Assembly (NCBI GenBank): GCA_009930175.1
Contig: RZYW01000008.1
Coordinates: forward strand, 1-40,523
Source: Clostridia bacterium
GTDB taxonomy: Bacteria; Bacillota; Peptococcia; Peptococcales; SKKY01
DNA: 40,523 nucleotides
Direction: 5' to 3'
Below the pieces are notes generated by a model that saw only the letters and a list, made by a program, of their open reading frames with translations, was not told where the DNA came from and searched no databases. Positions 34,921 to 40,523 of this stretch are shown here, in pieces (within the stretch, counting starts at the first letter, position 1; every line of letters begins with the position of its first letter). The position numbers and the translations under genes were made by a program.

Positions 34921-35406
34921 TTAAATTTTAAAATTTTTCAATGCCTCTAATCGAGGATCAATTTTATCATCCTTACACTTACATTTTGCTATATTTAAGT
35001 TAGTGCCACATTGGGGACAAAGCCCTTCACAATTTTCAGAACATAGAGCTGAATCAACTTTTTGTTCTTCCAATGCTGCAGCAATACTATCAGCCAAATC
35101 TAAATTTCCCTTTTCGACAAAGAATATATTTCCTGGGAAATCATTTTCATACATTTCTAAATCTTCTTTATTCTTCAAATACAAATCTTTGAAAGATATT
35201 TGCTGATTTATTTTTGTCTCCTGGAGACACCTTGAACATTCCAGTTTTTTTTCAAATTCAGAAGTACCCTCTGCGTAAAATTTATCATCCTGATATAGTA
35301 TTTTTACGTTAAATATCAGTTTGTCTTTCCCGTCAAAGAATTCAACTTCCCCTTGAAAAACCGGGTTCTTACTATTGTTATTAAAAGTGCTTATATTAAC
35401 TAAAAT
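34921..35406 (-). CDS. yceD: YceD/DUF177 family protein with apparent ATT start codon
   Basis: YceD lies next to rpmF in most bacteria and has a role in 23S rRNA processing in some. The full 161-residue frame runs from 35406: N-terminal LVNISTFNN, CSRCLQ (Cys57, Cys60), then LCSENCEGLCPQCG and DPRLEALKNF at the C terminus, all DUF177 marks. No in-frame ATG, GTG or TTG exists until the TTG at 35184, which would remove half the domain. An ATT at 35406 lies 9 bases after AGAGG and gives a normal N terminus. An in-frame TAG at about 35421 bars a longer frame. The gene stands behind a perfect consensus promoter. A sequencing error is the main alternative. Confidence 0.85.
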   Translation of the reverse strand: MLVNISTFNNNSKNPVFQGEVEFFDGKDKLIFNVKILYQDDKFYAEGTSEFEKKLECSRCLQETKINQQISFKDLYLKNKEDLEMYENDFPGNIFFVEKGNLDLADSIAAALEEQKVDSALCSENCEGLCPQCGTNLNIAKCKCKDDKIDPRLEALKNFKI

Positions 35407-35444
35407 TTTAACAGACCTCTATTCATTAGTTAGCATACTGTATA

Positions 35445-35473
35445 ATTATATTGATAAAGACCCTTTATGTCAA
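35445..35473 (-). promoter_or_regulatory. Perfect consensus sigma-A promoter of yceD-rpmF
   Basis: TTGACA (35473-35468), exactly 17 bases, then TATAAT (35450-35445) on the minus strand: a full match to the consensus. It begins 4 bases past the pta stop codon and gives a leader of about 30 bases to the ATT. Confidence 0.9.
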
Positions 35474-35476
35474 TAA

Positions 35477-36520
35477 TCACTCTTCAATTTCTTTCGTAGG
35501 AATTATCGGCTTAGATGTTGATTGTAATATTGTAACAAGAATGCTATTTATTATATCACTAATACTTGAACCCCGGGAAAGGTTATTTATTGGTTTACTT
35601 AAACCCTGAGTTATTGGCCCTATTACTTCCGCATTGGCAAATCTGTGAACTAATTTATAGCCAATATTCCCAGCCTCAAGATTGGGAAATATTAATACAT
35701 TTGCTTTGCCTGCAATTTCACTATTTGGCGCTTTTACTTCAGCAACCAATGGCTCAATGGCTGTATCTAGCTGGAACTCCCCATCAAAGATAATTTTTGG
35801 ATATTGTGAATGAGGATATTTATTTTGAGCTATTTTAACTGCCTGGACAATTTTTTCTGTGCATGAATCCGAAGAGCTTCCCTTAGTTGAATATGTAAGG
35901 AATGCTACTTTCGCATCCATATCAATTAATTCAACAGCTGTTCTGGCTGACTGAAATGCTATCTCAGCAAGCTCTTCTGAGTTAGGAAAACGATTAACTG
36001 CACAGTCTCCAAAAACATATATTCCTCTTTGACCAAATTCATAGTCAGGAATTACCATAATAAAAGAACTGGAAACTAATTTAACATTCTCACCTTTAGG
36101 AATAACCTGAAGAGCGGTTCTCATTACATCACTAGTCTTGGTAACCGCTCCAACTACCATACCATGAGCATCACCAAGAGCTACCATTATTGCACCAAAG
36201 TAAAGGGGATTTAGAATTAAATTTCTTGCATCTTCCAATGTAACCCCTCTATGTTTTCTACGCTCATAAAGTTCCCGAGAATATCTTTCTAATTCGGAGA
36301 ATTTTTTTGGATCAATTATAGCTATTTCACTTAGATCCAAAGAAAAAGATTTCCCTTTTTCTTGAATATCTTCCTCTTTTCCAAGCAAAACTATTTTAGC
36401 GATTTTTTGTTTGGTAATAATTCTTGCTGCTTTTAAAATTCTATCTTCTGTCCCCTCAGGGAGGACTATTAAAGCATTTACTTTACTTGCTTTTTCCATA
36501 AGCATTTGAATTACATCCAA
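35477..36520 (-). CDS. pta: Phosphate acetyltransferase
   Basis: Pta interconverts acetyl-CoA and acetyl-phosphate, the step before ATP formation by acetate kinase in fermenters. The 347-residue short form has KLVSSSFIMV, FDGEFQLDTAI, ANVLIFPNLEAGNIGYKL and GPITQGLSKPINNLSRG, which is the conserved C-terminal substrate region. It lacks the N-terminal regulatory domain of long Pta. The start is TTG at 36520 with GGAGG 8 bases upstream. ackA is not adjacent. No terminator is visible after the stop, where the yceD promoter begins at once. Phosphotransbutyrylase is a related alternative, but the motifs favour Pta. Confidence 0.9.
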   Translation of the reverse strand: MDVIQMLMEKASKVNALIVLPEGTEDRILKAARIITKQKIAKIVLLGKEEDIQEKGKSFSLDLSEIAIIDPKKFSELERYSRELYERRKHRGVTLEDARNLILNPLYFGAIMVALGDAHGMVVGAVTKTSDVMRTALQVIPKGENVKLVSSSFIMVIPDYEFGQRGIYVFGDCAVNRFPNSEELAEIAFQSARTAVELIDMDAKVAFLTYSTKGSSSDSCTEKIVQAVKIAQNKYPHSQYPKIIFDGEFQLDTAIEPLVAEVKAPNSEIAGKANVLIFPNLEAGNIGYKLVHRFANAEVIGPITQGLSKPINNLSRGSSISDIINSILVTILQSTSKPIIPTKEIEE

Positions 36521-36567
36521 ATTTCATTCCTCCAATTATTATGGTATATTAATTAAAGGGTGATTAT

Positions 36568-37776
36568 ATGAAAATAGTAGGTATCGTTGCAGAATACAAT
36601 CCATTCCACAATGGGCATTTATACCATTTAAATAAAGCTAAAGAACTTTCAGAAGCTGAACACTCTGTTGCCATCATTAGCAGTAATTTTGTGCAAAGGG
36701 GTGAACCTTCCATATTTAGCAAATGGCAAAGAGCAGAAATGGCAGTGCGAAATGGTGTAGATCTTGTGCTTGAATTGCCAGTTCTTTACTCCTCAAGAAG
36801 TGCTTATCATTTTGCTTTTGGCAGTATTTTTTCTCTAGAAAAATCTAATGTAATTACTCATCTTGCCTTTGGGTCAGAAAATCCTGATTTAAGTGAACTT
36901 AATAAAATATCTGAGTTACTGGCAAATGAAAATTCTGAGTTTAAAATCTTATTAAAGAAATATTTAAAAACTGGTCAGTCATACCCTAAATCCCGGGAAA
37001 AAGCTATAAAAGAATATTTCCCTGATTTATCTGTTGATCTTAACCAGCCAAATATTATTCTTGGTATAAACTACCTCAAAGTACTAAAAGAGCTGAACTC
37101 AAAAATTAAACCTGTCCCTATTCAAAGAATTGGGAATTATCATGGACTAAAGCCGGTAAATAATATTGCGGGAGCAACTCTAATACGAAATTTAATGAAA
37201 AAAAATGATTTTTCTTACAAAAACTTTCTGACTGAAGAAACAAATAAAGTTGTTGAATACAATATCAATCAAGATTTTACTCCTGTGTTTATTGATGACT
37301 TTACAACTCAAATTATGTATCAACTTAGAAGAATGAAAAAAAATGAATATCCTGATTTCCCTGGTATTTCCGAGGGTCTTGAAAACAAATTCCTTAGTTC
37401 ACTTTGCGATAATACTTCTTTAGATAATCTTATTTCTTCTGTAAAAAGTAAACGATTTACGGAAACAAGAATAAAGAGAATACTAATTGAAATCCTGTTA
37501 GGTATAAACAAAAGCTATGAAAACTCAAAACCTGAATACTTAAGAATTCTTGCATTTAATGATAAAGGAAGAGATATTATAGCAAAAATAAAGGAAAAAA
37601 GTTCTCTGCCTGTAATAACAAAATTTGCGGATTTTTATAAAGAATCTAGTCCAAAAAGCAAGCTTCAACTGGATTTAGAAATAACATCAAGCAATATTTA
37701 TTCTCAAGTCCAGAAAAGCAAAAATCACAACTCTTACAATCAAGAGTTTACAATGTCTCCTTTATATCTTTCTTAA
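36568..37776 (+). CDS. tmcAL: tRNA(Met) cytidine acetate ligase TmcAL
   Basis: TmcAL makes N4-acetylcytidine at the wobble position of elongator tRNA-Met from acetate and ATP. The 402-residue protein opens GIVAEYNPFHNGH with the HxGH nucleotidyltransferase motif (His14, His17), and has SSNFVQRGEPSIFSKWQRAEMA, LGINYLKVL and the RRIGNYHG-like QRIGNYHG. The N-terminal part is an adenylyl-transferring domain, the C-terminal half binds tRNA. It is divergent from pta, whose product acetyl-phosphate feeds acetate, though this link is only suggestive. AAAGGGTGAT precedes the ATG. Its 3' end overlaps the convergent coiled-coil gene by 29 bases. Confidence 0.93.
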   Translation: MKIVGIVAEYNPFHNGHLYHLNKAKELSEAEHSVAIISSNFVQRGEPSIFSKWQRAEMAVRNGVDLVLELPVLYSSRSAYHFAFGSIFSLEKSNVITHLAFGSENPDLSELNKISELLANENSEFKILLKKYLKTGQSYPKSREKAIKEYFPDLSVDLNQPNIILGINYLKVLKELNSKIKPVPIQRIGNYHGLKPVNNIAGATLIRNLMKKNDFSYKNFLTEETNKVVEYNINQDFTPVFIDDFTTQIMYQLRRMKKNEYPDFPGISEGLENKFLSSLCDNTSLDNLISSVKSKRFTETRIKRILIEILLGINKSYENSKPEYLRILAFNDKGRDIIAKIKEKSSLPVITKFADFYKESSPKSKLQLDLEITSSNIYSQVQKSKNHNSYNQEFTMSPLYLS

Positions 37777-38344
37777 TATTTATTACTTTAGTTTCAGAAT
37801 TATCCCCTTCTAATTCGAGGGGTATTTCTTTTTCTTTTAAATTTAATGTATTTGCAGAAACAGTGGTAAGATTTCCGGACTGCTTCATTTTATACTTATT
37901 GATTGTTGACTTAATTTCAGTTTTACCTGCTCTTACTTCTTTTAGTTGTTTATCCATTCTTTTTTCAAGATCAGACATTATTTCGTCAACATATTGATAG
38001 GAACCCTGAATAATTTTTGCTGATTTTTGGTTAGCATTATCAACTATTTCTTTTGCCTTTTGATTTGCAATTTTAATTATTTCTTTTTCATCACACATTT
38101 CAAGCATTTTATTCTCTGTAGTACTAACAATTTTCTTAGCTTCATCTTTGGCATCTTTAAATATTCTTTCTTTTTCTTTATTAATCCACTGAGCCTGTCT
38201 TATATCTTCTGGAATATGAGCCCTTAAAGCATCTACATATTTATATAAAAGATCTTCTTCAATAAGTATTTTAGATGTTAAAGGCATTTTTTTTGCTAAT
38301 TGTATTTCTCTTTCCAATTCATCAATTACATTAATTATTTCCAT
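37748..38344 (-). CDS. Coiled-coil protein of unknown function, downstream of rsmD
   Basis: The 198-residue protein is highly charged and mostly helical. Residues 1-55 form one helical region (EREIQLAKKMPLTSKILIEEDLL), and 60-150 a long Lys/Glu coiled coil with INKEKERIFKDAKDEAKKI. The C-terminal 45 residues look disordered. In clostridia a similar gene next to rsmD and coaD is often labelled ATPase, because of a superficial likeness to F- or V-ATPase stalk subunits. I see no nucleotide-binding motif and assign no function. Its ATG overlaps the rsmD 3' end by 14 bases. Confidence 0.7.
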   Translation of the reverse strand: MEIINVIDELEREIQLAKKMPLTSKILIEEDLLYKYVDALRAHIPEDIRQAQWINKEKERIFKDAKDEAKKIVSTTENKMLEMCDEKEIIKIANQKAKEIVDNANQKSAKIIQGSYQYVDEIMSDLEKRMDKQLKEVRAGKTEIKSTINKYKMKQSGNLTTVSANTLNLKEKEIPLELEGDNSETKVINIKKDIKETL

Positions 38345-38909
38345 ATTCTATACCCCTCTTTTTTTGAAAATAAAATATTTTTGTATCACCATATTTTGAT
38401 TCCTTGACGCTTTCGTAAACTTCACTTGTCAACTCTTCAATGCTTATTTTTTCTGATGTTTCTATTATTATTACTCCATTATCATTTAAAATATCCAGGG
38501 AAGATATTTTATTTAAAACATCACTATAATACTTACCATAATATGGAGGATCTAAAAAGATAAGGTCAAATTTAATACTCTCTTTAGCCGAATAATCTAT
38601 AAATTTATCCCAGCTTAAATGAAAAACCTGCGTTTTAGCTGACATTCCCAATCTTTTTACATTTTCCATAATAGTATAATAAGCATTCTTATCAATTTCA
38701 ACAAGATATGCAAAATCAGAGCCTCTACTTATTGATTCTAAGGCTAAATTCCCAGTTCCTGAAAAAAGGTCTAAGACAACAGCACCTTCTATTTTTTCCC
38801 TTAAAGTATTAAAAATCCCCTCTTTGACACGATCACTTGTTGGTCTGGTTTTCATACCTTTAGGTGCTTTTATTTCTCTTCTTTTGTGCGTTCCAGCAAT
38901 TATTCTCAA
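38331..38909 (-). CDS. rsmD: 16S rRNA (guanine966-N2)-methyltransferase
   Basis: RsmD methylates G966 of 16S rRNA with SAM. In this 192-residue Rossmann protein MRIIAGTHKRREIKAPKGMKTRPTSD is split by convention, with RPTSDRVKEGIFN binding RNA, VLDLFSGTGNLALE the SAM loop and IFLDPPY the catalytic DPPY. The start is TTG at 38909 with AGGTGG 4-5 bases before it. coaD, which usually follows, is absent; the coiled-coil gene comes instead. Its promoter overlaps the terminator of the preceding oadB gene. Confidence 0.95.
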   Translation of the reverse strand: MRIIAGTHKRREIKAPKGMKTRPTSDRVKEGIFNTLREKIEGAVVLDLFSGTGNLALESISRGSDFAYLVEIDKNAYYTIMENVKRLGMSAKTQVFHLSWDKFIDYSAKESIKFDLIFLDPPYYGKYYSDVLNKISSLDILNDNGVIIIETSEKISIEELTSEVYESVKESKYGDTKIFYFQKKRGIEYGNN

Positions 38910-38936
38910 AATACCACCTGTGTTTTTTTATTTGTA

Positions 38937-38964
38937 ATTATACCATTAAAAAAAGAGATGGCAA
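38937..38964 (-). promoter_or_regulatory. Promoter of rsmD, overlapping the oadB terminator
   Basis: TTGCCA (38964-38959), a 16-base spacer and TATAAT (38942-38937) on the minus strand. The -35 hexamer lies within the downstream arm of the terminator hairpin. Confidence 0.6.
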
Positions 38965-38977
38965 AAGCCATCTCTTT
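38948..38977 (-). terminator. Rho-independent terminator after oadB
   Basis: AAAGAGATGGC (38952-38962) and GCCATCTCTTT (38967-38977) form a perfect 11-base stem with a 4-base loop. The minus strand continues with seven T residues. Confidence 0.9.
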
Positions 38978-38988
38978 AAGGTTTTTAA

Positions 38989-40242
38989 TTAAGCAAACAT
39001 CGCTAAAAGTACACCGGCTGCTACTGCAGAACCAAGTACACCTGCTACGTTTGGACCCATTGCGTGCATTAAAAGGAAGTTTCTTGGATTTTCTTTCTGT
39101 CCAACAACCTGAGCAACCCTTGCTGCCATTGGAACTGCTGATACACCAGCAGAACCGATAAGTGGGTTAACTTGTTTTCCAGATAAGATACACATAACGT
39201 TTCCTAAAATAACACCTGCTGCAGTACCAACACAGAAAGCCATTAATCCTAAACCAACGATCATTAATGTTTGAGTAGTTAAGAAAGCTTCTGCTGTTGC
39301 AGTTGATCCAACAGTTATTCCTAAGAAAATTGTAACAATGTTCATTAATGCGTTTTGAGCTGTTTCATTTAAACGTTCAACAACACCAGAAACACGGAAC
39401 AAGTTACCAAGCATTAACATACCAACAAGTGGACCTGCATCTGGTAAGAAAAGGATACATACAACAGCTACCATTATTGGGAATATGATAAGCTCTAATT
39501 TGGAAACTGTTCTTAACTGCTTCATAACAATTTTTCTGTTTGCTGAAGTAGTTAATGCCTTCATAATTGGAGGCTGAATAATTGGAACAAGAGCCATATA
39601 AGAATATGCTGCTACGGCAATTGGACCAAGTAAGTGAGGAGCCAGTTTACTTGTTACATAAATCGCAGTTGGACCATCAGCACCACCGATAATAGCAATA
39701 GAACTTGCTTCTTGAGCTGTAAATCCTAACATTCCAGCAACGATAAAGGCACCGAAAATACCAAACTGTGCTGCTGCACCTAGTAATAAAGTTTTTGGGT
39801 TAGCAATTAGTGGACCGAAGTCTGTCATTGCACCAACACCCATGAAAATCAATGGTGGGTAAATACCGAACTTTACACCTCTGTAAAGATACCAAAGAAG
39901 TCCGCCAGGCTGGTCTAACTTCATAGTTAGAACCTCTCCTGGATTTAATTGTAAGCCAGGGAAAATTAATCCCTTTGCATCATTATAAATTGTATACTCT
40001 GGATGATCAGTAATATATGGAATATATTCTGGTGGGTTAATCATTGGTGCTCCTGGAAAGTTTGTTAATAACATACCAAAAGCAATTGGTAATAATAGTA
40101 ATGGTTCATACTGTTTCTTAATTGCTAAATATAATAAAGCAAAGGAAACAACCATCATAATTGCATTACCAGGCGTCATTCTTAGAAAACCCGTTGAATA
40201 TAACAGATCAACCATCGCTTCTCCTATTTGAAAATCTTGCAT
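38989..40242 (-). CDS. Sodium ion-translocating decarboxylase, beta subunit
   Basis: The beta subunit decarboxylates the carboxybiotin carrier and pumps Na+ out of the cell. This 417-residue protein has about ten hydrophobic segments. IYPPLIFMGVGAMTDFGPL and IIGGADGPTAIYVTSKL carry the family motifs, with Asp189 in GADGPT matching the Na+-site aspartate of OadB. About 45 polar residues (65-110, including INPPEYIPYITDHPEYTIY) sit between the first helices and the GGLLWYL motif, longer than in most relatives. The same subunit serves oxaloacetate, methylmalonyl-CoA and glutaconyl-CoA enzymes, so the substrate is open. Codon use is more uniform and richer in strong codons than its neighbours. An ATG at 40215 with AGGAG 5 bases upstream is an alternative start. 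Confidence 0.93.
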   Translation of the reverse strand: MQDFQIGEAMVDLLYSTGFLRMTPGNAIMMVVSFALLYLAIKKQYEPLLLLPIAFGMLLTNFPGAPMINPPEYIPYITDHPEYTIYNDAKGLIFPGLQLNPGEVLTMKLDQPGGLLWYLYRGVKFGIYPPLIFMGVGAMTDFGPLIANPKTLLLGAAAQFGIFGAFIVAGMLGFTAQEASSIAIIGGADGPTAIYVTSKLAPHLLGPIAVAAYSYMALVPIIQPPIMKALTTSANRKIVMKQLRTVSKLELIIFPIMVAVVCILFLPDAGPLVGMLMLGNLFRVSGVVERLNETAQNALMNIVTIFLGITVGSTATAEAFLTTQTLMIVGLGLMAFCVGTAAGVILGNVMCILSGKQVNPLIGSAGVSAVPMAARVAQVVGQKENPRNFLLMHAMGPNVAGVLGSAVAAGVLLAMFA

Positions 40243-40287
40243 TGCGCGTGTACAACCCCTCTCTTAATAAGTACGCTACTCAGGATA

Positions 40288-40523
40288 TTAACCGATAACG
40301 AATAATACGTCTCCTGGGTTTACAGCTTGTCCTTCTGCAACTGGGATCTGCTTAACAGTACCAGCTACACCTGTAGTGATTTCGTTTTCCATTTTCATAG
40401 CTTCTAAAATCATTACTACGTCGCCTTCTGCAACTGTATCTCCAACTTTTTTAACAATTTTGAAGATTTTTCCTGGCATTGGAGCTTCTACAGTTTCGCC
40501 ATCAGCGATTGCTACTGGAGCTG
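40288..40523 (-). CDS. Biotin carboxyl carrier protein of a decarboxylase, 3' part
   Basis: The frame is open to the right window edge and continues beyond it. The last 78 codons hold an Ala/Pro/Val linker (APVAIADGETVEAPMPGKI) and the biotinyl domain with EAMKMEN, whose Lys is biotinylated. The end PGDVLFVIG is standard. It carries CO2 from the carboxyltransferase subunit to the beta subunit encoded 45 bases downstream. A domain or gene upstream of the window, such as a carboxyltransferase or a gamma subunit, would reveal the substrate. It may be a separate carrier gene or the C terminus of a larger alpha subunit. Confidence 0.92.
   Translation of the reverse strand, partial: APVAIADGETVEAPMPGKIFKIVKKVGDTVAEGDVVMILEAMKMENEITTGVAGTVKQIPVAEGQAVNPGDVLFVIG

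Noticed and set aside
1-40523. CRISPR array, insertion sequence, prophage, tRNA or rRNA genes
   Set aside because: I saw no repeat-spacer pattern, transposase, integrase, phage gene or structural RNA; nearly all sequence is used by the listed genes.

Overview
The window reads as a chromosomal segment from a low-GC, anaerobic Firmicute. It is A+T rich, has strong AGGAGG-type ribosome binding sites and frequent TTG/GTG starts, and carries classic Firmicutes gene neighbourhoods (yceD-rpmF, fapR-plsX-fab genes, rnc-smc-ftsY). The lysine 2,3-aminomutase plus beta-lysine acetyltransferase pair (N-epsilon-acetyl-beta-lysine osmolyte), the Na+-translocating decarboxylase subunits and FabK-type enoyl reductases fit a salt-adapted fermentative clostridium, for example a Halanaerobiales-like organism. 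That placement is inference. I see no IS element, prophage, CRISPR array, tRNA or rRNA.

Layout. 1-1.9 kb (minus): lysA, msrA and a pabA/trpG start cut by the window edge. 2.0-3.5 kb: guaB of a divergent IMP dehydrogenase type. 3.7-6.7 kb (plus): a small zinc-ribbon protein, a TGS/uridine-kinase-like fusion and a class I DAHP synthase. 6.7-10.4 kb (minus): a small Cys-rich protein, ablB and kamA behind a leader hairpin, then bacterioferritin and a flavodoxin. 10.4-11.3 kb (plus): a secreted RlpA-like protein. 11.3-13.9 kb (minus): a stand-alone CheY-like regulator with a two-helix membrane protein, a DUF2294 protein, a peroxiredoxin and a degenerate PfkB protein.

13.9-24.9 kb (minus) is one tightly packed block, read from FUSC-like exporter through rnc, an Elp3-like radical SAM protein, smc and ftsY into four genes that form a nucleoside-by-product salvage route: a 6-oxopurine-type MTA/MTI phosphorylase, MtnA, a class II aldolase and an MTA/5'-deoxyadenosine deaminase. 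Together these could turn methylthioadenosine or 5'-deoxyadenosine into hypoxanthine, DHAP and a small aldehyde. 25.0-26.0 kb (plus): two small membrane-protein genes split the usual fab-rnc linkage.

26.0-34.6 kb (minus): a near-complete type II fatty-acid elongation operon (fapR, plsX, fabH, fabK, fabD, fabG, acpP, a second FabK-like oxidoreductase, fabF, degV). It is preceded by a promoter whose start region carries a clear FapR operator. 34.6-35.5 kb: rpmF and a complete yceD whose only sensible start codon is ATT, behind a perfect TTGACA-N17-TATAAT promoter. 35.5-38.9 kb: pta, tmcAL (plus), a coiled-coil protein and rsmD. 39.0-40.5 kb: the beta subunit and biotin carrier of a sodium-pumping decarboxylase; the carrier runs off the window.

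Points most worth a second look: the ATT-started yceD, the leader terminator in front of kamA, the deaminase-first MTA/5'-deoxyadenosine shunt with its linked degenerate PfkB protein, and the two FabK paralogues with a Cys cluster in one.
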